Origin: Ruminococcus sp. AF31-8BH
GTDB taxonomy: Bacteria > Bacillota > Clostridia > Lachnospirales > Lachnospiraceae
NCBI RefSeq assembly: GCF_003460605.1
Contig: NZ_QTVN01000015.1
Span: 1-64,000 of the forward strand
DNA length: 64,000 bases
Reading direction: 5' to 3'
Both the position numbers and the translations under genes were made by a program. The stretch's first letter is position 1; every line of letters begins with the position of its first letter. Below the pieces are notes generated by a model that saw only the letters and a list, made by a program, of their open reading frames with translations, was not told the origin of the DNA and did not search any database. Below, piece by piece: positions 35,023-43,410 of this stretch.

Positions 35023-35724
35023 TTATTGAGTGTGACTTCTCTCATAAACCGCAGCCGCAATGCACCAGATCATGATAGCACTGTTCGTGCTGCTCTGGCT
35101 CATCACGGACATCCATGTAGACACCGGCATCTGCATTGCCTGCGCAATATCCGGTACTGCAGCCAGCAGAAGGTTCCATGTGACCGGATGGAAAGCAAGC
35201 ATCCACTTTGGATAGCGCGTTTTTCCGGCAAGCAGCATCACAAAATGGATACCAAAAACCAATAGCATCGGAACATACATGGGGAGGATCGCGGGGAGCA
35301 TATCGTCCTGATAGGCCGTAACCGCCGCAAGCGCGGCCTCCGCTCTGATACGCGGCCCCAGATAGGTGGTAAACCATGCCATGGTGGCCACCCATGTATG
35401 GATGGTCAGAGCGATCGCAACGGTGAATATCCCGCACAGAAACTGGATGGTTCTGGTCTTTCTATATTTTTCGTCGATGTCCGCATTCAGTGCTTTTACC
35501 ACAAAGTAATAGAGAAAGCCCCCAATCGCTCCCAGTCCAACGGTAAGCACGGGCCTCCACAGCCCATAAGAGCCAGACAGATAACAGGCTCTGTTGAAAA
35601 GGCCGGTGTCGGTTTTCTGAAGCGGAACGCACCCCAGCAGCCAGTCCCCGGCAGCCATCAATCCACATCCGATCGCGCCAAGAATGCACCAGTGGATGAA
35701 CTGTTTTGTTTCTTTCGTCTTCAT
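35023..35724 (-). CDS. Polytopic membrane protein, DUF6796-like, paralogue 1
   Basis: About 233 residues with six or seven hydrophobic segments. Near the N-terminus is GCGLMAAGDWLLG, which aligns with GCLLYVIGDFLFA of the second membrane protein in this operon, so the two are paralogous. The pattern matches the DUF6796 family of uncharacterised Clostridial membrane proteins. I prefer the ATG at 35724 (AGGAA eight bases upstream) to the one three codons earlier. It could export or shelter a product of the operon or simply act as an accessory; there is no direct evidence. Confidence 0.65.
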   Translation of the reverse strand: MKTKETKQFIHWCILGAIGCGLMAAGDWLLGCVPLQKTDTGLFNRACYLSGSYGLWRPVLTVGLGAIGGFLYYFVVKALNADIDEKYRKTRTIQFLCGIFTVAIALTIHTWVATMAWFTTYLGPRIRAEAALAAVTAYQDDMLPAILPMYVPMLLVFGIHFVMLLAGKTRYPKWMLAFHPVTWNLLLAAVPDIAQAMQMPVSTWMSVMSQSSTNSAIMIWCIAAAVYERSHTQ

Positions 35725-35743
35725 TTTCTTCATTCCTGCGTCC

Positions 35744-36343
35744 CTATTTTATGATCTTCATGCAAAAGTCGCAGCGGTCATCGCCGCGCCCCAACGTCAT
35801 GCTTCTCTCCCAGATCAGCTTCGGATGCAGCCCGACGTAGCTGATGTCGTCACTGTCGCAAAAGCAGCGGCACAGCTCCGGGTAGCCGTATTCTGCGCAG
35901 GTGTCGTGATAGGGACATTTCACCATATCCACACGCCATATACCGTTGCCGACCTGCAACTCCTTTGGGTCAAAGCCCGCCGCCGGGCCGAAGACGCTCC
36001 GCGTGGATTTGACGAAAACGCTGGGAACAAGGCGGTAAAGCCCCGGTATGAGCAGCAGGGTGGCAAGCTGTTTGTGACTCGTTCTCGCCAGCCGCTCCAC
36101 ATAGCCATGAACGATTTGCAGCGCCTCCTCTTTCGGCATGACCCGCTGCAAGGTTTCGTAGGCCGCAATGCCCGGTAAGATCTGCCGCTTGAGGTGGTAT
36201 TGCTTCTCCTTGCTTGCATCTGCATTTTCAGCCAGCAGCGCATTCAACCGTGTATCAAAAAAGGCCTTCAGCTCCTTGGCGTGCGAGGAAAAGCGCTGTG
36301 CCGCAGTCTCCCGAAAATCACGGGAGAGATAGGTTTCCTTCAT
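35744..36343 (-). CDS. ATC-hydrolase-family protein, paralogue 2 (divergent)
   Basis: 199 residues, the most divergent of the four. The N-terminal half is a long helical region (REKQ-rich, then LPGIAAYETLQRVMPKEEAL). The C-terminal block reads KCPYHDTCAEYG, CRCFCDSDDISY and GRGDDRCDFCMK, keeping the first Cys-Pro, the Cys-x2-Asp and the final Cys-Asp of the family and adding extra cysteines. A metal-binding role is plausible on cysteine content (inference). Cytoplasmic. Its ATG overlaps the stop of paralogue 3 as ATGA, so the two are made together. Confidence 0.65.
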   Translation of the reverse strand: MKETYLSRDFRETAAQRFSSHAKELKAFFDTRLNALLAENADASKEKQYHLKRQILPGIAAYETLQRVMPKEEALQIVHGYVERLARTSHKQLATLLLIPGLYRLVPSVFVKSTRSVFGPAAGFDPKELQVGNGIWRVDMVKCPYHDTCAEYGYPELCRCFCDSDDISYVGLHPKLIWERSMTLGRGDDRCDFCMKIIK

Positions 36344-37002
36344 CGTCCGGCCTCCGTCTCAGGCTTCACGAAGCCCTTCTTTTTATACCCGCAGTCGCAG
36401 TATGGGCCGCCGGAGGCGAGAGTGTACTGCCGCACGAAGTCGGTCACGCCGCCCGCTTCGCTCATGGTGTAGTCCAGGCGGCACAGCGCCGGAGTGAGGT
36501 CATATAGCCCCAGCTTTTTCATCAGCACACAGATGCCGCATTTGGTGAAGCGTCCCTCGTATCCGCTGCCGTCGGGGTATTCGTAAAACTCCATATTCCA
36601 TGAATACGGGTTGCGGTCGGCGGCTTTCAAGGCTGCGGTCGCCTTCATGCCGGAAATGTCCTTTTCGGCAAATTTGCTCTTTCCGCTCTTGCGGCAGAAC
36701 CATTTCATCGGCTTTGTCATCATGGATTTTGCGTAATACTCCGTCAGCCACTCCACATCCGGACGCTCCGGCATGGAGAGAACGAACGCGCCGATCATTG
36801 CGCAGTTGACGATGTTCATCTTGAAGCGATCCGCTTTTTCAAACTCCGGCAGGTCTGCGATGATTGCTTTGTATTTCGGCTTTGCATTTTTCGTGATCGC
36901 TTTTGCCGTATCGGTATCGTAGCCGAGCACCTCTGTCAGCTGCTTTTGGAATGAGCCTGCAAACAGCGCCCACATTCCCATGGGCATACCTATGTATTTC
37001 AT
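36340..37002 (-). CDS. ATC-hydrolase-family protein, paralogue 3
   Basis: 220 residues. The C-terminal block KCGICVLMKKLGLYDLTPAL, CRLDY and TLASGGPYCDCGY lines up position by position with paralogue 1 (Cys155, Cys158, Cys174, Cys202). The N-terminal half is helical, with WLTEYYAKSMMTKPMKWFCRKSGKSKF. No transport signal. Overlaps of four bases on both sides (ATGA) show tight coupling to paralogue 2 and to the membrane protein upstream. Enzyme identity is by family only; substrate unknown. Confidence 0.75.
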   Translation of the reverse strand: MKYIGMPMGMWALFAGSFQKQLTEVLGYDTDTAKAITKNAKPKYKAIIADLPEFEKADRFKMNIVNCAMIGAFVLSMPERPDVEWLTEYYAKSMMTKPMKWFCRKSGKSKFAEKDISGMKATAALKAADRNPYSWNMEFYEYPDGSGYEGRFTKCGICVLMKKLGLYDLTPALCRLDYTMSEAGGVTDFVRQYTLASGGPYCDCGYKKKGFVKPETEAGR

Positions 37003-37733
37003 TGCACTGTCTCCTTACATTCTCCGCATTTTGCCTTCTCCCGCAGCAAAACCAGCCCCAATACCAAAACCAGCAGGTGTCCGGCGGATTCCGTGCCGTG
37101 ATCGATCTGATCCAGCGGCCACGGCAGAAGCGTGAAGAGATTTCCCACAATCCCCGTAAAAACGATGGGGTTGCAGAAGGATGCCAATATCCGCTGTGCT
37201 GTGTTTTTCAGCGGGAGCATCCTTTTCCAGATCATAACGAGCATCACGACGGAAAGAAGTACATCACACAGGATATATGCTGCCAGCAGCGGCGCGGCGT
37301 TGCAGTAAAAAACCTTATTGGCGATCTCTGCTGCCGCCTGCATATCGCCGTATTTCTCAAAGGTAAACTTGAAGAACAGCGCCATGTTCGTAAACATAGC
37401 ATGGACATAGCCCCAGCAGACCGTGCCGGTGAGATAGGCGATCTGAAACAGCTTGACCCACTTCTGCTGCTTTGGTTGGGTGAGGTGCCGCTTCAGGAGC
37501 TTCCACATCTGGTGAAAACCGATGTAATAGAGTGCCGTTCCGAGAACACCGCAGATAATGCTGACCACCATGCGCCATGTGGCCATATCGAGATAGGCGA
37601 CTTTGACCATCAGTCCGATGGATTCCGTGCTTTGGGTTTTCCCGGTCGCCGCAAACAAAAAGTCGCCGATCACATAGAGCAAGCACCCGATCATTCCCGC
37701 AATAAGCGCTCGTTTTTCTTTACTCGATTTCAT
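36999..37733 (-). CDS. Polytopic membrane protein, DUF6796-like, paralogue 2
   Basis: 244 residues with about seven membrane helices. GCLLYVIGDFLFAATG near the N-terminus and GVLGTALYYIGFHQMWKLLK in the middle match the DUF6796 pattern. ATG 37733 overlaps the stop of the LCM-type methyltransferase as ATGA, which settles the start against a frame 77 codons longer. It is a paralogue of the membrane protein at 35023-35724. Two related membrane proteins in one operon suggest a membrane-associated step or export, without direct proof. Confidence 0.7.
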   Translation of the reverse strand: MKSSKEKRALIAGMIGCLLYVIGDFLFAATGKTQSTESIGLMVKVAYLDMATWRMVVSIICGVLGTALYYIGFHQMWKLLKRHLTQPKQQKWVKLFQIAYLTGTVCWGYVHAMFTNMALFFKFTFEKYGDMQAAAEIANKVFYCNAAPLLAAYILCDVLLSVVMLVMIWKRMLPLKNTAQRILASFCNPIVFTGIVGNLFTLLPWPLDQIDHGTESAGHLLVLVLGLVLLREKAKCGECKETVQ

Positions 37734-38572
37734 TTCCTGCCTCCAAATCCGATCTTCACGATCTGCATTTTCATCATGCCGTTGCCGACCTTTGCGAGAA
37801 AACGGAAAAAGCCGCTGACGGATGGGTCGCGGAGATCGTTGTAGCCCAGCATATAGCCCCGACTCGTGACCTGCAAACGGCTGTCCCACAGGGAAAGCTC
37901 GCTTTTTGCGTTCGAAACCGCAAAATACGCGCCCACATCCTGGATCTTCGCGCTCTTGAGCCATGTCTTGGCAATCATCTTTACCGCCGTCCGGTTCGCT
38001 GCGTCAAATACCAGCACGCCGCCGGGAAAAGCGTCTGCCATTTTTTGAACCAAAGCCTTGACCTGTTCGGTCAAAAAGTAGTAAAACACGCCGGAGGCAA
38101 AGAACAACGCGCCGCCGGAGGCATCAATTTCCTTAAACCACTCGGTATTGTTCAAATCACAAGAAATGCTTTCCTCCCGCTTTCCGGCGGGCAGCAGTTC
38201 ATTGCGCAGGGCGATCACATCGGGAAAGTCCAGATTATAAATCTTGCAACTGCCGTTGTCGCAGCTTCTCCCTGTGCTGTCCAGTCCGCAGCCCAGATTG
38301 ACCACCGCCGCATTGGGGTGAGATTTCAGATAATCCCGCACCTCAAAAGCAAGGTCATTCTGCCGCATGGCCACCTCCAGTGAACCGAAACGCTGCATCA
38401 GGCTGCGGGATTTTTTCTCCGCCTCTGAAAAGTCGTAGTCGATCTCGTCAATCAGGCGAACCGCTGTTTCGTCCCGGTAAAGATTCGGGTATAGTTCTGA
38501 GCAGACCTTCCGCGCATACAGCGGAATGATCAACGTCTCCTGTACGGTGTTTTTCTCGATTTTATATTTCAT
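37730..38572 (-). CDS. LCM-type class I SAM methyltransferase
   Basis: 280 residues of the leucine-carboxyl-methyltransferase-like group. IDYDFSEAEKKS precedes the SAM loop VVNLGCGLDSTGRS (about 110-122), then IYNLDFPDVIALRNELLP carries the acidic ribose-binding residue and FFASGVFYYFL the motif IV/V region. These enzymes often methylate carboxylates or hydroxyls of small molecules. GAAGGAG before ATG 38572 fixes the start. A clear paralogue (LDYDFSKAEKDAAMS, VVNIACGLDTRVYR) lies at 52472-53272 in the ECF transport module, linking the two clusters. Confidence 0.8.
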   Translation of the reverse strand: MKYKIEKNTVQETLIIPLYARKVCSELYPNLYRDETAVRLIDEIDYDFSEAEKKSRSLMQRFGSLEVAMRQNDLAFEVRDYLKSHPNAAVVNLGCGLDSTGRSCDNGSCKIYNLDFPDVIALRNELLPAGKREESISCDLNNTEWFKEIDASGGALFFASGVFYYFLTEQVKALVQKMADAFPGGVLVFDAANRTAVKMIAKTWLKSAKIQDVGAYFAVSNAKSELSLWDSRLQVTSRGYMLGYNDLRDPSVSGFFRFLAKVGNGMMKMQIVKIGFGGRK

Positions 38573-38585
38573 ATAGGTATCTCCT

Positions 38586-39077
38586 TCAGTGAATAAATAC
38601 CGACATAATCGCCGCCAGTGCTGCCGAAATGACCGCCATACCAACTGTGCCGAACAGCCACTTTTTGCCCTTATCCTTGGCTGTAATGTAGGGTTTCAGG
38701 TCTTCCGTTCCCGGAACTTCCCATGCGTTCGTATGTCCTACCCAATAGCCGTCAACCCAAAATCGGTCTATGAGATTCATAACGGACAGTATGACCAGCA
38801 GCTGCCAAAAGCCCTGAACGAAGCCCTTTGCGCCGTTGAGCGCATAGACACACACCAGCACATAGGCGATGTAACCGGGAACGCAGACAGCTTTGAAAAT
38901 CAAAGCATTTCGCTTAATTTTCGCGTGTGTTGTAAGTCCTAGCGTTACGCACCGCTCCTGCACCTCCGGGCTGTAAAGATGCACCATGCCCACCGCGCCC
39001 TTGCGGATACCGATGGCGCAAACCAAAATGAGCAGAACGCCCAGCCCGATGCCTTCCAAAATCACCTGTAAAAGCAT
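38586..39077 (-). CDS. Small polytopic membrane protein, unknown
   Basis: 163 residues with four membrane helices, at about 5-22, 60-80, 88-105 and 142-160. The loop between the last two carries FWVDGYWVGHTNAWEVPGTED. I do not recognise the family. It shares one base with the upstream ATC-hydrolase gene (stop and start at 39077) and ends 13 bases before the LCM methyltransferase, so it is an integral part of the operon. Confidence 0.65.
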   Translation of the reverse strand: MLLQVILEGIGLGVLLILVCAIGIRKGAVGMVHLYSPEVQERCVTLGLTTHAKIKRNALIFKAVCVPGYIAYVLVCVYALNGAKGFVQGFWQLLVILSVMNLIDRFWVDGYWVGHTNAWEVPGTEDLKPYITAKDKGKKWLFGTVGMAVISAALAAIMSVFIH

Positions 39078-39778
39078 TACCGATTCCTCCTGAAGCCCGC
39101 CTCATCCCGATATTCGGGATGTTCCTTTAAGTATGGGTCTTTATCGCCGCAGATGGTATAGTCGCACCGGCAGCCGTCCACGCAGGTGGTCGTCCGCACC
39201 AGCCTTGCGTGCAGCAGTTCTATGGACGCAAAGTCCACATTACACAGGGTGGGCATAATATCCGTAAGACCGTGCTTGATAGCAAACTCCGCTGCCGGGC
39301 ACGCCGTAAATTCATAATAAATAGGCTTGTCGGTTTCATAAGGCGCAACCGCCATCTCGTAATCGTGCCATTTATCGCAGCCGCTTTTCGCACGAACAAA
39401 CGCCTTGTACATCAGCTTCCGCCAGAACGGCTTGTTGCAGTCCACAAATTTCAGCTTGCGGAAAGTCGGAAGAATCAGATTTTCCTCCATCTCTTCGATT
39501 TCACGGAACGAAGTAACTGCTTTGCAGACCAAATAATAGCTCATGATGGCGATGCAGTCGTAGGTGCCTCCTACGTCGTTGTGGAAGTTCTTTTTGCCGC
39601 CCAAGTCGGTGCGCCAGTCGGAGAGAAAGACCACGTACTGCCGCTGTACCTGTTCCCATATCGCCTCCCGCTCTGCTTCCGGGTAGTGCAGGGCGATCTT
39701 CGCCCGTATCTCTTTCTTGCAAGGCTTTGAATACAGCACATGGCTTTTGCGGTCGAATAGAAGCTCGTTGTCCTTCAT
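39077..39778 (-). CDS. ATC-hydrolase-family protein, paralogue 4
   Basis: 233 residues. The helical first half is followed by the family block FTACPAAEFAIKHGLTDIMP, TLCNVDF and CVDGCRCDYTICGD, keeping the Cys-Pro, Cys-x2-Asp and Cys-Asp positions found in the other three paralogues. AGGGAGG precedes ATG 39778, the start chosen over one 12 codons earlier. The tail is longer and acidic/basic (DPYLKEHPEYRDEAG). The neighbours are a SAM methyltransferase 51 bases upstream and a membrane protein downstream. Confidence 0.75.
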   Translation of the reverse strand: MKDNELLFDRKSHVLYSKPCKKEIRAKIALHYPEAEREAIWEQVQRQYVVFLSDWRTDLGGKKNFHNDVGGTYDCIAIMSYYLVCKAVTSFREIEEMEENLILPTFRKLKFVDCNKPFWRKLMYKAFVRAKSGCDKWHDYEMAVAPYETDKPIYYEFTACPAAEFAIKHGLTDIMPTLCNVDFASIELLHARLVRTTTCVDGCRCDYTICGDKDPYLKEHPEYRDEAGFRRNR

Positions 39779-39829
39779 CTGATTGCCTCCCTCCTTGTTC
39801 TTTCTTGCGTGCATGAGACCATCTCAGAT

Positions 39830-40516
39830 TTAACCCGCTTTTCGGCAGACAAACCATGCCATGCTTTTCAGGTTTCCCATGTCCACATCCGTATACATTC
39901 CATCCAGCCGTGCTTTCAGACTGGAAACCGTTTCATAGGGCGGTGTGAAAAACTCTGCCTTTTCATAAGCATGCCGGACAAACCAATCCGTCCGCTTGTG
40001 CTCGCTCTTCACATAGAAGCAGCCGCAGAATGTCTCGCCGGGTCTCAAAACCCGGAAAACCTCCCGATAGGCGGCTTCCTTGTCCGGAAAAGCATGAAAG
40101 CCGTTCAGCGACAAAACGATGTCGAAAGTATCGTCTTCATAGGGAAGCGCCCCCACATCTCCCTGCCGGAAGGTTACATTTTTCAGGTGCAGGCAGTCAG
40201 CCTTTTCCCGTGCCTGCCTCATCATATCGGGCGAATAATTGAGACAGGTAATGTCCGCCTCCGGCATAGTCCGATAAACCGGCATGGTCAGAATCCCTGT
40301 TCCCACCGGCACTTCCAACAGCTTGCCGGAGAAATGCTCCGGAATACCGGACATTGCCTTTTCCAGATAGGCATCGTTTTCCGCCTTGTTCATTGCCCAC
40401 ACCAAGCAGCACACCGCTTTCCCGCTCAGGGTAGAGCAGGTGATCATGATGCCATCATAAAAATTATTGCCGCCCGTCATTCGGTATGCACTGCGAATGG
40501 CTTCTTTTCGTTCCAT
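39830..40516 (-). CDS. Class I SAM methyltransferase (UbiE/Methyltransf_11-like)
   Basis: 228 residues. The SAM loop is LLEVPVGTGILTMPVY (motif I, with E-V-x-V-G-T-G), then FRQGDVGALPYEDDTFDIVLSLNGFHAF (motifs II-IV) and VFRVLRPGETFCGCFYV. This fits small-molecule methyltransferases. GGAGG lies upstream of ATG 40516. The N-terminus (GNNFYDGIMITCSTLSGKAV) matches a Clostridial subgroup I have no function for. Third enzyme of the operon. Confidence 0.85.
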   Translation of the reverse strand: MERKEAIRSAYRMTGGNNFYDGIMITCSTLSGKAVCCLVWAMNKAENDAYLEKAMSGIPEHFSGKLLEVPVGTGILTMPVYRTMPEADITCLNYSPDMMRQAREKADCLHLKNVTFRQGDVGALPYEDDTFDIVLSLNGFHAFPDKEAAYREVFRVLRPGETFCGCFYVKSEHKRTDWFVRHAYEKAEFFTPPYETVSSLKARLDGMYTDVDMGNLKSMAWFVCRKAG

Positions 40517-40560
40517 GGTTCTTCCTCCGTGTTTCAATCATCACACGACCGTTTCCGATT

Positions 40561-41466
40561 TCATTTTTTCAAAATGTCCACGATTTTCGCAAAGTCCTCT
40601 TTTGCCTCCTTGAAGATCGGCAGCATACAGTAGCAATGCACCATCTTCGGGCGGGCGGACACCGTATAGGGGACATTTGCTCGTTTGCAGGCTTCCTCAA
40701 AGTCCGGCAAAGCACCGTAGAGCACCTCGTCGGCAGAATAGAAGAAGTGAATATCGCCTACGCCGGTAAAATCTCCCCGGGAGCCGGAGAGCATATAGTC
40801 CGGCACATTCTCGCAGCCATGCCGCATGATTTTTTCCACTGTCACCATAAAGGCATAGTCGATGGAAACGTCCCGTTTATTGAGCGCCTGCATCCGCGCC
40901 TTTTCCGCATCGTTCCACGGCACTTCACCGGGGGATACAACGACGATGTGTCTCGGCTGCGGCAGCGGCTCGGGCTGCGCGTTGTTGTGCGCCGCGATCC
41001 CCAAAGCCAGCGCACCGCCAGAGGAAAAACCACAGGTGCTGACATTTCCGCCGCCGTACAGTGTAATTATTTTTCGATAACATTCGTACACCATCGCGTA
41101 TGTTTCAGTAATGCAGTGTTCCATGCAGAGCGGGTAAAACGGAAACCACACATCACAGCCGGTCTCGCGGCAGAGCTTGCGCATCACAGGCAGGTCGCCC
41201 TTATCGGGGCCGATCACCATGCCGCCGCCAAAGAAATAGAGAATAGCGCGCTCGGACGGCTTCGGATGCTCTCGCACGATCAGGCAGGGAAAGCCGTTTA
41301 CCGCGATCGTTTCATAATATACCTTGCGGTCGGTGGGCGTAAAAACGCCACGATGCCGGTTCTGCTTTTCAATTTCCTTTCGCAGTGCATCCTCCGGCAA
41401 GGCGAACGCCTTTTTCGCACCGGAGAGCTTGTATACGCTGCGTAAGATAGATGCAAAGATACTCAT
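40561..41466 (-). CDS. Alpha/beta hydrolase (HSL-type esterase)
   Basis: 301 residues. The oxyanion-hole motif appears as ILYFFGGGMVIG (about 75-86) in place of the usual HGGG, and the nucleophile serine in TCGFSSGGALALG (G-x-S-x-G). The triad is probably completed by the aspartate in FFYSADEVLYG and the histidine in KMVHCYCML. It is a cytoplasmic esterase or lipase-like hydrolase of small substrates. GAGGGGGG precedes ATG 41466. In this operon it could unmask an ester or amide made by the methyltransferases (inference). Confidence 0.85.
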   Translation of the reverse strand: MSIFASILRSVYKLSGAKKAFALPEDALRKEIEKQNRHRGVFTPTDRKVYYETIAVNGFPCLIVREHPKPSERAILYFFGGGMVIGPDKGDLPVMRKLCRETGCDVWFPFYPLCMEHCITETYAMVYECYRKIITLYGGGNVSTCGFSSGGALALGIAAHNNAQPEPLPQPRHIVVVSPGEVPWNDAEKARMQALNKRDVSIDYAFMVTVEKIMRHGCENVPDYMLSGSRGDFTGVGDIHFFYSADEVLYGALPDFEEACKRANVPYTVSARPKMVHCYCMLPIFKEAKEDFAKIVDILKK

Positions 41467-41479
41467 GATTTAGCCCCCC

Positions 41480-42085
41480 TCATTTCCGTGCCGTGATGCA
41501 CAGCCAGCTTTTCTTTTTGTGTATCTGCACATCGTGAAAGCCCGCCTGCTCCAGATACGCCTTCAGCTCGGCGTCCTTGTAGATGGTCATGCCGCCGATG
41601 ATCTCCGTCCACTTCTTGTCCTTGTCCGTATCGCCGTTGCTTTCGTTGCAGATGAGTAATTTCCCGTCGGGCTTCAGCACCCGGTAAACCTCCCGGAAGC
41701 ACTGCGGCAGATCGGGCCAGAAATAGACGGTTTCAAAGGCCGTTACCGCATCGAACCAGTCGCCTGCAAAGATCATATCCGCCACGCTGCCTTGCAGAAC
41801 GGTGCAGCGGCCCTCCGCTATGGCGGCCTCGTTGACCTTTTTGGATTTCTCCACACTGACAGGGGAATAGTCAATGCCCTTGACAATACCCTCCGGGCAT
41901 TTTTTCAGAAGTCTCTTGATGTTCGCCCCTCCGCCGCAGCCGCAGTCCAGCACCTTGGCGTCCAGAGTAAGCTCCAAAAAGCGAAGTCCCCACCGTGCCA
42001 CAGGACTGTGCCCCAGATTCATCATGGCGACCATGATTTTCCCGCCAAGCCCCACAGGCTTTCTGGTGTTCTCAAAAAATGACAT
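41480..42085 (-). CDS. Class I SAM methyltransferase
   Basis: 201 residues. Motif I is VLDCGCGGGANIKRLLKK, followed by GIDYSPVSVEKSKKVN (acidic ribose site), AGDWFDAVTAFETVYFWPDL and VYRVLKPDGKLLICNES. The N-terminus RKPVGLGGKIMVAMMNLGHS resembles a Clostridial subgroup annotated only as methyltransferase. GGAGGTGTG precedes the ATG. It ends 13 bases before the hydrolase gene, so the two are probably translated from one message. Confidence 0.88.
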   Translation of the reverse strand: MSFFENTRKPVGLGGKIMVAMMNLGHSPVARWGLRFLELTLDAKVLDCGCGGGANIKRLLKKCPEGIVKGIDYSPVSVEKSKKVNEAAIAEGRCTVLQGSVADMIFAGDWFDAVTAFETVYFWPDLPQCFREVYRVLKPDGKLLICNESNGDTDKDKKWTEIIGGMTIYKDAELKAYLEQAGFHDVQIHKKKSWLCITARK

Positions 42086-42089
42086 CTTA

Positions 42090-42704
42090 TCACACCTCCG
42101 ATTTCACACATTCCGCATAGGTCAGCGGGAAGGATGCCTTCAAAACAGCGCTTTTCCGCACCGTCCAGCCGTTCTGCCGCAGAAAAGTCAGATATTCCTC
42201 GCTCGTCCACTTGCTGCGGAGAGGAAAGCCTGCCATCCTCATAAAAAATGCCCTGACCATGCCGGAAAAAGAGTTTCCGGCATGGGTGAAGGTCGGCGCA
42301 ATCAACACGCCGTCATCCTTCAGAACCCGCTTGATTTCTTGCAGGGCTTTCTCCGGCTGCGGCACGATGTGCAGTGCGTTTGACACGATCACCACATCAA
42401 AAGATTCATCCGCGTAGGGCAGGCGGAACATATCCTGCACGGAAAAGTGCAGCTTCGCCGAGTGATTGTCCCGCTTGGCTTCCGCAATCATTTCCGCAGA
42501 AGCGTCCGTCGCCTCGATGTGTGCCGCTGCGTTTACGATATGTTTTGCGATTAGCCCCGTGCCGGTCGCCAGATCCAACACCGTTTTTGCTTTCACCACC
42601 GGCCGGATGTGCGCACACATCTCCTCATACGCTGCCCGATCCTTTCGCATAAAGCGGTCGTACCGACCGGCATTTTTGTCCCAGAAGTTCTTGTGTTCCG
42701 GCAT
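42090..42704 (-). CDS. Class I SAM methyltransferase (UbiE-like), first gene of operon
   Basis: 204 residues. NFWDKNAGRYDRFM at the N-terminus, motif I VLDLATGTGLIAKHIV, motif II EATDASAEMIAEAKR, then FRLPYADESFDVVIVSNALHI and IKRVLKDDGVLIAPTF are UbiE-like. ATG 42704 is preferred (AAGGAA eight to nine bases before) to the ATG three codons upstream. Its leader carries two TTAG-N6-CTAA palindromes, and a hairpin separates it from the TetR gene, so it probably starts its own transcript. Confidence 0.88.
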   Translation of the reverse strand: MPEHKNFWDKNAGRYDRFMRKDRAAYEEMCAHIRPVVKAKTVLDLATGTGLIAKHIVNAAAHIEATDASAEMIAEAKRDNHSAKLHFSVQDMFRLPYADESFDVVIVSNALHIVPQPEKALQEIKRVLKDDGVLIAPTFTHAGNSFSGMVRAFFMRMAGFPLRSKWTSEEYLTFLRQNGWTVRKSAVLKASFPLTYAECVKSEV

Positions 42705-42723
42705 CGCTATCATTCCTTTCGAT

Positions 42724-42774
42724 ATTAGATTCGCCTAACCGATACGCACAGTCGTGTAGTTAGAGAGTGCTAAC
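42724..42774 (-). promoter_or_regulatory. Two TTAG-N6-CTAA palindromes
   Basis: ATTAGATTCGCCTAAC (42724-42739) and GTTAGAGAGTGCTAAC (42759-42774) share the palindrome RTTAG-N6-CTAAC, centres 35 bases apart, within the 110-base TetR-methyltransferase gap. The same palindrome occurs at 51352 and 53298. Its core resembles half-sites of DtxR/IdeR-type iron boxes, so a metal-dependent repressor is the likely ligand (inference). Confidence 0.6.
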
Positions 42775-42784
42775 CGCCGTATTT

Positions 42785-42813
42785 CGGAAAAGCCGCATCT
42801 CTGCGGCCTTCCG
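42785..42813 (-). terminator. Hairpin after the TetR gene
   Basis: CGGAA/TTCCG outside and GCCGCA/TGCGGC inside (42792-42797 with 42802-42807), loop TCTC. It lies immediately past the TetR stop. Only a short TTTT follows on the minus strand, so termination would be partial. Confidence 0.5.
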
Positions 42814-42814
42814 T

Positions 42815-43393
42815 TTATTTAAATAACTCCCTGCAAGCGCCGTACACCAGCGTTTCCAGCACCTGCGGGTACAGTTCTCCAAACTGCTCCTTGTGGGAAA
42901 CAGTCAAGATCAGTCCCCGTACCGTGGCGGCAGCCAAAGAGATGCCGCGATTCGGCGCAAGGTCATATTTCTCCAAAAGTAGACGAATGTGCGTCTCGTC
43001 ATCGTGGTAATGGACATTTTTGATGTCCTCCGGCAGTCTCTGCAAAAGCAGCTTCGCATCGTTTTCAATGAAAACCATGTCGCCGGTATCGGACAGCCGC
43101 CGGCAGACGGCAAGAACCGCCTTTGCCGCACGCTCCGACGGCGGCAAGCCGTTTGCTTCGCTCAGTGCATGGTCAGCCACTCCGTAAAGATCGGAGTGAA
43201 CGTTCTCCAAAACCGCGAAGAAAAGCATTTCCTTGGATTCGTAGAATTTATAGAACGAGCCCTTTGAAATGCCGACCGCCTTCGTCAGCTGCTCTACGGA
43301 GGTTTTCTTCATCCCCAGCGTGACAGCACAATGTCTCGTTTCCTTCAGCAACGCCTTGCGGAGCTGCTCAGTTTCGTAATCGGTAAAAGCCAA
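42815..43393 (-). CDS. TetR-family transcriptional regulator
   Basis: 192 residues. The N-terminal helix-turn-helix is clear (TSVEQLTKAVGISKGSFYKFYESKEMLFF, residues about 30-60), followed by an all-helical ligand domain. The TTG at 43393 is taken as start because GGAGGGTGCGACC leads directly to it and no ATG fits. A 10-bp perfect inverted repeat overlaps its own -10, so it should repress itself, and probably the operon behind it if the hairpin at 42785 is leaky. The inducer is unknown and may be the molecule handled by the operon. Confidence 0.9.
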   Translation of the reverse strand: MAFTDYETEQLRKALLKETRHCAVTLGMKKTSVEQLTKAVGISKGSFYKFYESKEMLFFAVLENVHSDLYGVADHALSEANGLPPSERAAKAVLAVCRRLSDTGDMVFIENDAKLLLQRLPEDIKNVHYHDDETHIRLLLEKYDLAPNRGISLAAATVRGLILTVSHKEQFGELYPQVLETLVYGACRELFK

Positions 43394-43410
43394 GGTCGCA
43401 CCCTCCCTGA

